Below, piece by piece: positions 42,692 through 52,570 of a stretch of DNA of 64,000 nt. Position 1 is the first letter of the stretch; the number at the start of each line of letters is the position of its first letter. The stretch is from Pseudo-nitzschia pungens (lineage: Eukaryota > Bacillariophyta > Bacillariophyceae > Bacillariales > Bacillariaceae): positions 3,782,001 through 3,846,000 of the forward strand of contig CM074766.1 in NCBI GenBank assembly GCA_037355855.1, written 5' to 3'. The notes beneath the pieces are model-generated. The model was not told the origin of the DNA and ran no database searches. It was given only the letters and a program-made list of their open reading frames with translations. Position numbers and translations under genes: made by a program.

Positions 42692-43438
42692 TGATTTTAA
42701 AATCAAGCTGAGCGCTGATGACCATGAGCAGAAAGGTACCGATCGACCAAGGCGCCGACGGGACCGAAAGACTGCCAGAAAATGGAGGCACGGAGAAGCA
42801 AAAACAGGGAGAAGGACATCCAGTGTCTGCAGCACAAGGAAGACCGACCCCAGCAACTGTTGGCGCCCAAAGAAGGGAGCAACAGCAGCAACAGAGACAC
42901 CTAAGTACCTGAACAGGACCATGGTCGACAACAGCATGTAATCGAAAAATTCGAAAACACACACTGAAAAAGTGACACATAATCCAGTGAGTGGACTAAT
43001 TGGACCAACACTGAGTGGATGGACAGACCGAATAGGGGATGCCAACCAAAACCGAAGTATACGGATATCCGGAAAGGTATATAATGAATACCTAAACACC
43101 ACCAATCCCACGGGAAACGGGAAGTGGGACCGGCCCGGTGATTGCTTAATAGGGAAGCAACGCCGGAGAACCACGGGAATCGAATCCCACGAAATAAAAA
43201 CAGAAACAACTCCGGAGAACCACAGGATTCCCGGGAACTAAAGAGAGAAACAACTCCCACCACTGGACAAACCAGGGGGAGAATCAGTTACAACACGAGT
43301 TATCACGAGAGCAATGAAAATCCAGCAAGAAAAACTGGAGGAACTGAGCAATCACTTTTTGCTCAGTCTCACCACAAGCAGTGAAATAACAGAAATAGTG
43401 TAACTAAAGTAACTTAATAAACAACTGATTAAATCACC
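42692..43438 (+). other. Gypsy leader, no gene
   Basis: 747 bp from the LTR to the gag ATG. It begins with TGATTTTAAAATCAAGCTGA, a perfect 14-bp palindrome in the primer-site position that is also kept in the old copy at 11085. Several GGGAACC/GGAGAACCAC repeats lie near 43155-43235. Confidence 0.6.
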
Positions 43439-44878
43439 ATGGCGACCAAAGGAACCAAACTGAAACCTTTCAACATCACACGGGAGGACTGGCCGGAAGA
43501 CGCCACCACCGTAAAGATGAATGTAGACAGCGAACAAGGTGGAATCGCATTCAGCGACTACCTGAAGGTTCTCAATGGTACTGAAAGACCAGAACTCTTC
43601 CTTATCTGGAAGAGAGACTTTGACCAGAAAATTGCTGGCAATGACAAACTCCACGGAGACCAGAAATTGGAGGTTCTACAGAGAATTCTCTCTACTGAGG
43701 CACTCGGACTTGTCCAGCGAACGCTCGCTCGGACCTACTTGGCCGAACCAACCCACAAGGTCCATCACACCAGACACGTACAGAACAAGATCCAAGAGAT
43801 CGCGCAAAGGGACCAAGCAAACATCCTGCTATCAATGGGGCAAGACGCCACCGAAACTCCCAAGGGAGCTTCCAAGGAGACGGCAAAGGAGAAATCTCCA
43901 AACGCCGACAAAACCGACACAGCCACGGCGAGATCGGACAAAGAATCGGAGACCAACAACCTCGAGTCTCCAATCCCAAAGAAAAAGGTCGCAAGCGCCC
44001 TCATCCAGTACTACCAATCCCAGGAGTACAGAAAGGATGTCATCGAGGAATGCATGCATGCCCTCAAGCTCAAAATCTTTGGCAATGACCAACACGGCAA
44101 GCGCTCGTATATCGTCCTCCGCCGATTCATGCGAGGCATGCGCGTGGACCTCAAACATGGCATTAGAGCCTGGGCCAATCGAATGGCCGAACTCCAAAGC
44201 TACCTCCCAGAATGCCTCTGGGAATGTGGCAGTGACCAAATGGAAACACCAAGAAGTTTCACCCAAGGAGAAATGAAGGAAATCTTGGATTCCAACATGA
44301 CCCACTCCCAACGCGAGAAGCTGGAGCACATCAGTTGGGACCTCTACACCCACTCCTTTAACACCACTATCGACAAGCTCGAAAACCTGGAAATCACCAT
44401 CCGGAAGGAAACAGTAATGCAACAACGCATCACCGACCTCGAAAAGCAGACCGGTGTCACCAAGAAGACCCCCAAGGCCGCATCTGGGGGAGGAACCCAC
44501 CACGGGAAATCCCCTGGCAAAAAGAAGCGCCCTGTGGACAACAGCAACAAACAGCTATGCAAGACCTGTGGCAAGGTCCATGCCGGCAAATGCTGGAAAC
44601 TAACCGGTGGTCCCCACAAGAAGGGGAAGTTCGACCGGGAAACCATCAACCTGCTCAAGGAGCACTTTGTGGCAAAAGAACAAGACTCAGACACTGAGCA
44701 ACACTCCAAACCCCACTGGGGAAGGAAACTATCGAACCACGAGTACTCTTATGTACTGGCCACGGCCCAAGCTGACCACGAAGTCTCCGATGACGAGATC
44801 GACATCTCCGAACGGGAACTCAAAGAGTACAGAAGAAAGTACAGAAAGACCTTTAAAGAGAAAGGATCCCACAACTGA
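43439..44878 (+). CDS. Gypsy Gag (479 aa)
   Basis: ATG at 43439 in ATCACC-ATG context. Charged N-terminus; long linker with Lys/Glu/Thr near 125-180; capsid-like helical part about 180-330 (LIQYYQSQEYRKDVIEECM, RRFMRGMRVDL). Nucleocapsid with a basic stretch (GKSPGKKKRPVD) and zinc knuckle CKTCGKVHAGKC (C-x2-C-x3-H-x3-C) near 378. Ends AAC-TGA, with the pol frame continuing in phase from the next codon (ATG at 44879). Confidence 0.92.
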   Translation: MATKGTKLKPFNITREDWPEDATTVKMNVDSEQGGIAFSDYLKVLNGTERPELFLIWKRDFDQKIAGNDKLHGDQKLEVLQRILSTEALGLVQRTLARTYLAEPTHKVHHTRHVQNKIQEIAQRDQANILLSMGQDATETPKGASKETAKEKSPNADKTDTATARSDKESETNNLESPIPKKKVASALIQYYQSQEYRKDVIEECMHALKLKIFGNDQHGKRSYIVLRRFMRGMRVDLKHGIRAWANRMAELQSYLPECLWECGSDQMETPRSFTQGEMKEILDSNMTHSQREKLEHISWDLYTHSFNTTIDKLENLEITIRKETVMQQRITDLEKQTGVTKKTPKAASGGGTHHGKSPGKKKRPVDNSNKQLCKTCGKVHAGKCWKLTGGPHKKGKFDRETINLLKEHFVAKEQDSDTEQHSKPHWGRKLSNHEYSYVLATAQADHEVSDDEIDISERELKEYRRKYRKTFKEKGSHN

Positions 44879-47800
44879 ATGGCCAATACCATCCACACCG
44901 GACCACGCATAATCAATCGATTTGCGGACGTCTGTGTGGAGGTATTGGACCATAAAGGAAGGGGGAGGATGCTCCGGGGCCTACTCGACTCCGGGTGCTC
45001 CAAATCCATCATACTAAGGCACTTTGTCGACCGAAGTCAACTAACGAACCGAGACCAAAGATCTGTCACCTACAACACATATGGGGGCAAGTTCAGAACC
45101 AAGTCTGCGGCTTCAGTGGGACTAAGGCTGATAGAATTTTCAAACTCCAAGACCATCAAATGGACCTTCCAAGTGGATGAATATCACCACCATGAGGAAG
45201 TGCCCTATGACATGATCATAGGATCCGATCTAATGGCACAACTCGGACTGGATATAAAATACAGCTCCCGAACAATTGAATGGCAGGGCGACTCCATCCC
45301 CATGAAGGGAATGGGGGAGCTCTCGAACCCGGACAAATGTGAGGCAGTATTCTTTGCCAACACACAGAGTCCAATCCTCCAACAGGAGGAAGAAAGGCAA
45401 GCCAAAATTCTGGATGCAGACTACTCCAAAGTCGATATAGACGCCATGGTCAATGACCTGGAGATTACGGACGCGTCCAAGGAAGCCTTGAAGAAAACAC
45501 TAAAGAAATTTCCAACACTCTTTGGAGGAGGATTGGGTCTTCTGAAAAATATAAAACCGGTGTCCATTGAACTTCAACCAGGGGTCAAACCGGTCCGGCA
45601 GCGGTACTATTCTGTACCCCATGCCTTTGAACAAGCCTTACGAAAGGAGATCACCAGGCTCTGTGACATCGGGGTGCTGGAAAAACTCCCCCATGATGAT
45701 GATTCACCATGGGCATCTCCCACGTTTTGCCAACCGAAGAAGACAGGGGACATTCGCGTCCTAACTGACTTTCGGAAGATGAACGCAGCCATCCAACGAA
45801 AACCGTTCCCACTACCACGAATAGGGGAAACAATCCAGAGACTACAAAAGTTCAAATCAGCTACGGCACTGGACTTGTCCCAAGGATACTATACCATCCC
45901 CATTTGCAAGGAGAGCCAAAAGATTTGCTCTACCATTTTACCATGGGGGAAGTATGCCTACAAGAGACTGGCAATGGGAATCGCATGCGCACCGGATATC
46001 TTCCAATCCGTCATGATGAATCTACTCGGTGACCTGGACTATGTGCTGGTCTATATTGATGATATTCTCATCATCCAGCGAGAAGGGGAATCCGAACAGG
46101 ATCACCTCAGCAAAATAGATACAGTTCTACAGAGACTGGACGATGCTGGCTTCCGAGCCAACCTCAGAAAATCCTTTTTCATGCAAAAAGAGGTGGAATA
46201 TCTGGGATTTCTGTTAACAACAGAAGGCATTCAGCCCCAGCCAAAGAAACTGGAGGCGATGCAGCGACTAGAAGCCCCCAAGAACACCAAGCAACTCAAG
46301 ATGTTTCTTGGGATGATAAACTTTTACAGGGACATGTGGAAGCGCCGCTCCCACATCCTGGCCCCTCTGAACAAACTAGCAGGGAAGAAGGGCAAAATGA
46401 ACTGGTATTGGGGTCCAGCAGAGCAGAAAGCTTTCATGGAGGCGAAGAGGATGCTCGCAGATGAAGCTAAGCTTGCATTCCCGGACTTTACGAAACCATT
46501 TCATCTCTACTCAGACGCCAGCGACAGGCAACTGGGAGCAACTGTATGCCAAGATGGCAAGCCCCTTGGTTTCTACACCCGGAAGCTGAACTCGGCGCAG
46601 CTCAACTACACTGTTGGAGAAAAAGAACTCCTGGGCATAGTAGAAGGCCTGAAGGCATTCGAAGGAATCCTACGAGGACAAGATGTGATTATTCACACAG
46701 ACCACCTTAACCTGCTCTATCAGCAGATGCCCACCCAAAGGATGGTCCGGTGGAGACTCCTCATGGAGGAGTTCCACCCGGTAGTCAAGCATGTGGCTGG
46801 CAAAGACAACGATGCAGCAGATGCACTATCACGACTGGATATTACGGATGACCCAGCAGATACGGTGGAATGGCTACCACCAAATAAGCCCCTCACCTAC
46901 GCGGATGAGGAAGAGCACCTCCGGCAACTCCTATTCCCGCTTGGAGAAGCGCCGGAAGAATTCCAGGGCAATAGTGCATTCCCACTTGCCCCGGACATGA
47001 TTCAGTTCTACCAACAAAAGGACACAGGAATCATGAGTGCTCTGGAAAAAGACAATCGACTAACCACCAAAATGGTGGAAGGTTACAACCTAATCCACAA
47101 AGAAGGAAAGATTCTGATTCCCGACAAACTCAAGGACAGAGTCATGGAATGGTACCACAGCATGTTGGTCCATCCCGGAGAAAAGAGAATGGAACAGAGC
47201 ATACGCTCGGTGTTCACCTGGAAAGGCCTACGAAAGGACGTTCAGGATCTCTGTAAACACTGTCACACGTGCCAGATGTTCAAAAAGAGTGGCCGGAAGA
47301 AGTATGGACTACTACCGGAGAAGGCAGTGGAAGTCACCAAATGGCAGAGGGTCAATGTGGACCTCTGGGGACCTGCAACTGTCCACAACAAAAATGGTAA
47401 AGACTACCACATCCATGTCCTCACCATGGTGGACCCAGTGACCGGATGGTTTGAACTGGCTCACCTGAAGGACTCGCCAAATGCAGCAGAAACTCAACGA
47501 TTGTTGGATAGTACCTGGCTAGCAAGATATCCTCGACCAAAAGAAATCGGATTCGATGGTGGAAGTGAGTTCAAAGCAGAGTTCCAAGAGCTCTGTGACA
47601 ACATGGGGATGAAAAGAAAACCCAGTGGCGCCTGGAACCCACAATCCAACTCAGTGCTGGAGAGAATCCACCAGGTCCTGAAGGACTGCCTATTGTCCTT
47701 TAACCTGGAACAAAGAGACCTCCACGAGAAGGACCCCTTTGAGGAGTTCACTACCAAGGCGGCCTATGCTATCCGAAGCGCCATCCATACAACTCTGGGG

Positions 47801-48142
47801 TATCCCCCAGCACAACTGGTGTTCGGACGGGATATGTTCATGCCTGTGAACTTTCCAGTGGATTGGGAAGCAATCCAAGCAAGGAAACAAAAGAGTATCC
47901 ACAAGAGTAATATCCGGGAGAATCAGAAGAGGATTCCCCATGTCTATAAGGAAGGAGACTATGTCACCCTGGAAAGGAAGGGCATTGTTCCGAAACTATC
48001 CTTCCCACGACAAGGACCTTACAAGGTGATCAAGGCCCATAACAATGGAACTGTAACTATTGAAACTGCTCCCTTTGTAACCGATCGGGTTAACATTAGG
48101 AGAGTACACCCCTATTATTGCAGGGATCCTATTAAATCGTAA
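44879..48142 (+). CDS. Gypsy Pol: protease, RT, RNase H, integrase (1087 aa)
   Basis: Same frame as gag, separated by one UGA. Order: retropepsin with LLDSGCS (near 39) and MIIGSDLM; reverse transcriptase from about 230, with SPTFCQPKK, DFRKMN, ATALDLSQGYY and the catalytic YIDD at 392-395; RNase H with LYSDAS (near 545), EKELL and HTDHLNLL; zinc-binding H-H-C-C (HPGEKR...CKHCHTC, near 765-800); integrase core with VDLWGP, FDGGSEF and the Glu in NSVLERIHQ; C-terminal GRDMF, DYVTLERKG and GPYKVIKAH. All catalytic residues are present, so the element looks competent. RT-RNase H-integrase order is that of Ty3/gypsy. No chromodomain seen. Confidence 0.95.
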   Translation: MANTIHTGPRIINRFADVCVEVLDHKGRGRMLRGLLDSGCSKSIILRHFVDRSQLTNRDQRSVTYNTYGGKFRTKSAASVGLRLIEFSNSKTIKWTFQVDEYHHHEEVPYDMIIGSDLMAQLGLDIKYSSRTIEWQGDSIPMKGMGELSNPDKCEAVFFANTQSPILQQEEERQAKILDADYSKVDIDAMVNDLEITDASKEALKKTLKKFPTLFGGGLGLLKNIKPVSIELQPGVKPVRQRYYSVPHAFEQALRKEITRLCDIGVLEKLPHDDDSPWASPTFCQPKKTGDIRVLTDFRKMNAAIQRKPFPLPRIGETIQRLQKFKSATALDLSQGYYTIPICKESQKICSTILPWGKYAYKRLAMGIACAPDIFQSVMMNLLGDLDYVLVYIDDILIIQREGESEQDHLSKIDTVLQRLDDAGFRANLRKSFFMQKEVEYLGFLLTTEGIQPQPKKLEAMQRLEAPKNTKQLKMFLGMINFYRDMWKRRSHILAPLNKLAGKKGKMNWYWGPAEQKAFMEAKRMLADEAKLAFPDFTKPFHLYSDASDRQLGATVCQDGKPLGFYTRKLNSAQLNYTVGEKELLGIVEGLKAFEGILRGQDVIIHTDHLNLLYQQMPTQRMVRWRLLMEEFHPVVKHVAGKDNDAADALSRLDITDDPADTVEWLPPNKPLTYADEEEHLRQLLFPLGEAPEEFQGNSAFPLAPDMIQFYQQKDTGIMSALEKDNRLTTKMVEGYNLIHKEGKILIPDKLKDRVMEWYHSMLVHPGEKRMEQSIRSVFTWKGLRKDVQDLCKHCHTCQMFKKSGRKKYGLLPEKAVEVTKWQRVNVDLWGPATVHNKNGKDYHIHVLTMVDPVTGWFELAHLKDSPNAAETQRLLDSTWLARYPRPKEIGFDGGSEFKAEFQELCDNMGMKRKPSGAWNPQSNSVLERIHQVLKDCLLSFNLEQRDLHEKDPFEEFTTKAAYAIRSAIHTTLGYPPAQLVFGRDMFMPVNFPVDWEAIQARKQKSIHKSNIRENQKRIPHVYKEGDYVTLERKGIVPKLSFPRQGPYKVIKAHNNGTVTIETAPFVTDRVNIRRVHPYYCRDPIKS

Positions 48143-48160
48143 CAGTACCATGGAGGAGTA

Positions 48161-48345
48161 TGCCGTGCACCAAAATACAGTCACGAGTCCACTCGGGACT
48201 GGATTAAGGATAAGGATAAAAGAATCAGCGAGCCGACAGAATCGCTGATTCGGAGGGCTCTTAGAACTGTAGCAAATAGACTAACCAATAGGGCTCACAA
48301 TTTGCATATCACTACTTTATTCACTAGTAGACCCGGGGTATGGCA
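48161..48345 (+). repeat. 3' LTR
   Basis: 185 bp, one mismatch to the 5' LTR. A weak purine tract (GGAGGAG, 48152-48158) precedes it. Confidence 0.93.
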
Positions 48346-48350
48346 GTGGT

Positions 48351-49571
48351 ACTAGGTTTTGTTGCTTCTTACTTACTAGTAGTACTAGCCACAATCACCA
48401 CCAGCCTTCTACCCATCCACCATGGAAAAGAGACCACGACAACCCGCTCATGGCTCTGATAGTACTGGGCTTACTACTAATTGTCCTCTTTATTACTACT
48501 AGGAAATGATGATGATGATGATGATGATGCTGTTTTTGAGAGAGAAAAGAAAGAGCAGAGAGAAGAAAGAGCAGAGACAGTTTTGGTTTCTTCTACTACT
48601 ACTACTACTACTACTAGCAGGTTTGGTGACGATGCAGCTGGTGGTGGTGGTGGTGCTGGTGCTGGTGGTGGCCCTGTTCTTGAATTGTTACTGCATGCAT
48701 ACTACTAGTAGTAATTGTGTCACCAACAGCAGCAATCATTTTGGCAATGGCAATTAGTATGAGGATGCACACTGGTCCAACATCAGGAAGTCCGGTTTCC
48801 TGACAAGGCGATGCAGTTGTGTGTCTTGGTTCATCAAAACTACAGAATCATGATACTACTACTAAGGTTACTACTACTAGCACTACTCCTGACTCTCTCC
48901 TCGTCCGTTTTTCTGGATGTAGTACGATACCATAGTACCGGTACGTACATTCCGATCTACTTTAGGTAACAAACAACAAACAACAAACAACACAACTTAT
49001 TCATTCCATTCTCAATTCGCCGCGGGAAACGTCAGCACAGAAAACCATGATCCCATCCTTCTTTTTTGGCAGAGCAAACGCGAACGAACCCGAGTTGGTC
49101 GCACGTGAGAACCATGTTTGCCGAAGGTTACGAGTATTAACCGTAACCGTAGTAACGTGTGCAGCAGTAGTTATTCGTACCAGGTACCATGTACCGGTAA
49201 GTTACCTAAGGTTACAGTCGGCAACAAGGAAAAAAATTAAAAAGTTGTCTTGTGCTGTTAAGATTACTGCAAAAAATACTAGAATCCGGTAGCAAACAAC
49301 AAGTTGAAAAGAACATTAGAATTGCGGATACTCGTACTACTGCCATCCGTCACGGCAGCAAAGCAACGCAACGAAAGACAAGTTTCGAATTTTTGCGTCA
49401 CCACTCCCCTCACTCGTCACAGACGCACGGCTCCGTTGTTCTTCTAATACGTTCCGTTCCGTTCGGTTCCGAACGAGAGAAACGATTTCGATTCGAATTG
49501 CTCCTTGTTGTTATTGTTATTGTTTGTCGCTCGTCGCTCGTCGCTCGTCGTTTGTCATCTCCGTGCACAAA
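48351..49571. other. Intergenic, 1.2 kb
   Basis: CTA/TAG and ATG arrays (48500-48720), then TACCGGTA and GTTAAGATTAC-type motifs (48940, 49130-49215) as in other host promoters. No supported gene. Confidence 0.5.
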
Positions 49572-50558
49572 ATGAGGAAGTGCCTCAAGCTGTTGATGTT
49601 TGCATTGCTGAGAAGTTCGGCGTGCTGCTCGATCCGACAACAGGCGGCGACGACCAAGACCACCACGTCGATCCAGCTGCGATTGGCCACCCGCACCGAC
49701 GTTCCCGCCATCCAGCGATGCAACCTGGCGTGTCTGCCCGAGAACTACAATTCTAATTTCTATTGCTCCCACCTGAGGCAGTGGCCGGATCTGGCCCTGG
49801 TGGCGGAGGAAATCCAACACCCCCTTCCGAGCGAGCGGTCGTCGGACTCCGCTTCCGCTTCGCGGAGGCACTTTCCGGGCTTTTCCTCCGCGAGCGTCCA
49901 ACCCAACGAGCCCAGGATCGTCGCCTACGTTCTCGGCAAGGTCGAGACGCGCCCGACGCTCAACTACAACGATCCCACGTCGATGTCCCGCCAGGGCGGC
50001 AATCGCGTGGAGCGGCTGGGGCACGTCACGAGCCTCGCGGTGCAAAAGGACTTTCGGAGGCTCGGCCTGGCGCGGGCCATGATGACCCAGCTCCACTACC
50101 ACCTCCAGCACCACGGAATCGCCAGCTGCGGCCTGCACGTGCGGACGTCCAACCTGGCGGCGTGCCGGTTGTACCGGGACGACGGCTACGAGGTCGACCA
50201 GATCATCGAGGGCTATTACCAGGACGGAGAGGACGCGTATTTCATGAAGCGGAATTTCCGGAGGGAGACGGAGGACAACGGTTTCAACACCAGCAACAGC
50301 AACAGCAACTTCCACGGCAACTCCGGTCCCAACAAGTTCGACCCGGGGTTGTACCGGCCGGGTCGGCTCGTGAAAAAGGCGTGGAAGCACGGACCCGCGG
50401 AACTGCGATTGCCCCGAATCCACGTTCCGACGACGACGACGACGACGACGACGCAAAAGGAGCTGATGGAGGAAAAATCCAATCGCCACCATCCCCCGGG
50501 CAATCCTCCGGCCCAGGGCCACGCGCCACCTTCGGCCGAGCTCTTGTCGGGCATATGA
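49572..50558 (+). CDS. NAA10/ARD1-like N-terminal acetyltransferase with N-terminal extension (328 aa)
   Basis: GNAT enzyme moving acetyl from acetyl-CoA to protein N-termini. The first about 33 residues (MRKCLKLLMFALLRSSACC) are absent from cytosolic NAA10 and look like a signal sequence or organelle presequence. Core: LRLATRTDVPAIQRCNLACL, LPENYNSNFY, GHVTSLAVQKDFRRLGLA (acetyl-CoA loop R-R-L-G-L-A, near 160), LHVRTSNLAACRLY and YYQDGEDAYFMKR, all close to NAA10. A 30-residue Ser-rich insertion follows the second strand (near 78-108). The C-terminal 90 residues are low complexity with a Thr run. An organellar or ER-linked form is possible (inference). Single exon. Confidence 0.85.
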   Translation: MRKCLKLLMFALLRSSACCSIRQQAATTKTTTSIQLRLATRTDVPAIQRCNLACLPENYNSNFYCSHLRQWPDLALVAEEIQHPLPSERSSDSASASRRHFPGFSSASVQPNEPRIVAYVLGKVETRPTLNYNDPTSMSRQGGNRVERLGHVTSLAVQKDFRRLGLARAMMTQLHYHLQHHGIASCGLHVRTSNLAACRLYRDDGYEVDQIIEGYYQDGEDAYFMKRNFRRETEDNGFNTSNSNSNFHGNSGPNKFDPGLYRPGRLVKKAWKHGPAELRLPRIHVPTTTTTTTTQKELMEEKSNRHHPPGNPPAQGHAPPSAELLSGI

Positions 50559-51982
50559 AACAAACCAGTCGACGGGAGCCAACAAAGGAGACGAAACGAA
50601 ACGAAACGAAACGAAACGAGATGCAACGCATCGCAACGCAACGCAACGACAGGATGTGGATTGCAGCGGCGCGGGGTGGGTCCCGTATTGTTCTTGGGGC
50701 CTCCTTCCGGAGTTTGGATGCAGCCACTACGGGTGCTTCGACGGGAAGCTCGATGCGAGGATCATATTACTACTAGCAGAGCGCAATAGGGTATATTCTT
50801 TTAGTAGACGAAGAAACAATGATGATACTAATAATAATAATAATAATAATAATGCTGCTGCTAGGTCTTCTCGCAGTCACACAACTCTCTTGCCGGAGAG
50901 CAGCCGTGATCGGTATGCCGCGCAGGTTGCCGCGTGGGACTCCGAGGCACACACGATACCGTCAATCAGCTTTCCACAGATACTAGCAGTACTACTACTA
51001 CTAGTAGTAGTAGTAGTATTAATACTACTACTAGTACTATGAAACCAAAAAGCAGCACTACAGCGCCTACTAGAACGACATCCATTGGAAACTGGACAAG
51101 CGAACTCCTCTGTTCGGACTTCGCACCGGCATCAATCGATGCCGAAGAAACCCGATTCACATTACGCGAATGGATTGATTGATTGATTGGTTGGTTGATT
51201 GGCCCGGTTCGGATTCGGATTTGATTCGGACGTGCTGCTGGTGGTGGTGGTGCTCGAAATCCATTATGATGTGGTGGTGAAAAGGCGCCGGGTCCCTTTT
51301 TCGGTGGTCATCGATCCTCGTGATCGGAAGAGCTCTTTCTCTCACAACACCACCGCCTGCTCTTATTGTGGTAATCGATCACCATTAGTAGTACTAGTAC
51401 TACTAGTAGTAGTATGATTCGTTCTAAATAGTAGCAGTATTCCTTCACAGGTCGCTGTACTACTAGTACTACTAGTAGTACTACTTCTTTAATGTGGTCG
51501 TGGATTATACAATCGATGTTGGATGATGTTGCACTTTTGAGAAGAAAAGGGAACACGGAGGAAGAGTACAACAAGAACAATGATGATACTCCAACTACTA
51601 CTACAAGTGGTAGTAGTAGTAGTGCTACTACTACCAATACAATTCCTCTAATAAAGTCCTAGAATCCAACAAGATGTATACCAGCAGATGATGGTAAACA
51701 CCACCCAGTTCAATGCAATCTCTGCTAGTATTACTAGTAGTAGTAGTAGTAGCTGTACTACTACTAGTAGTAATACTAGCTGATTGAGGCTGAAGTTCCA
51801 AAAGAAACTACTAGTAGTAGTAGTATTAGTATTGCTAGTAGTAGTAGTACTAGTAGTAGTAGTAAGATCATACTACTACGGACTAGTAAAACTAGACTAA
51901 TGAGCTCCTAGTAAAATCCAACAAGATTTACCACCAGTAAGTTACTGTCAAGCAGTAGACCAGCAGATGACAAACACCCTGT
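50559..51982. other. Intergenic, 1.4 kb, microsatellites
   Basis: AAACG repeats (50590-50620), an AAT run (50830-50855), and many ACTAGT/CTACTA arrays (50985-51035, 51380-51420, 51450-51485, 51725-51860). No supported gene. Confidence 0.5.
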
Positions 51983-52165
51983 TATGTTGATATCCAAGGT
52001 GATGATACAGACTGTGGTGCTAGGGCTCCTGTGTAGAGGAGTGTACTGGGGCTACATGCAATAGCACCTGGTAGCTATCTAACAGCAGGAGCTGAGCTGA
52101 GTGCTAGGAGCTGTGTGCTAATTGGCAGCATACAGGCTTAGCATACAGGCTTAGCATACAGGCTT
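51983..52165 (+). mobile_element. Tc1-like element end, cut by the DNA transposon
   Basis: Starts at TATGTTGATATCCAAGG, continues with GGCTCCTGTGTAG and GCTGAGTGCTAG, and ends in GCATACAGGCTTA units. These match 6439 leftward and 22532 rightward. The Plavaka-like element begins at 52166 within the GGCTTA array. Confidence 0.7.
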
Positions 52166-52570
52166 ACGTCCGAAAACTGGTTCGCGACCCATCGCGACCG
52201 ATCGCGACCGGATCGCGACCCAATCGCGACTTGTCTAAAAAAAATTCGACCCCAATTTTTTATTTCACAACCTTTTTTCCATTATTCTCCACTTTTTTCC
52301 ATTATTCTCAACCACATTTCTCCCTTTTCTCAACTCCCCCAACGTGTCGACGGAAATGTTCTGTTCTAGACCCTGACATTCAGTCCCTCTTCACATTTTC
52401 ATTCCATTTTTACACATTTGACACACTTGACTCAACACAACAAATAATTTTTAATCCAATTTACTTCAATCACACCAAAGTGTTTCGTCACGCACCTTTG
52501 TGAACTTTTTTTTTCAGTGGTGTCACATCACATACCGGGACATCGCACCATCACAAAAACACACACCACC

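Larger units (their letters stand above)
42502..48350 (+). mobile_element. Intact Ty3/gypsy retrotransposon with target-site duplication
   Basis: LTRs at 42507-42691 and 48161-48345 (185 bp each, TGCC...GGCA) differ at a single base (A versus G, 41st position). The target duplication GTGGT lies at 42502-42506 and 48346-48350. Internal order is 750-bp leader, gag, UGA, then protease, reverse transcriptase, RNase H and integrase. All frames are open, so it could be active. Relatives are at 11041-11278 and 62912-64000. Confidence 0.95.

Noticed and set aside
43575..44276. 233-codon frame overlapping gag in another phase
   Set aside because: No homology and no context; the gag frame carries the zinc knuckle and leads to pol.
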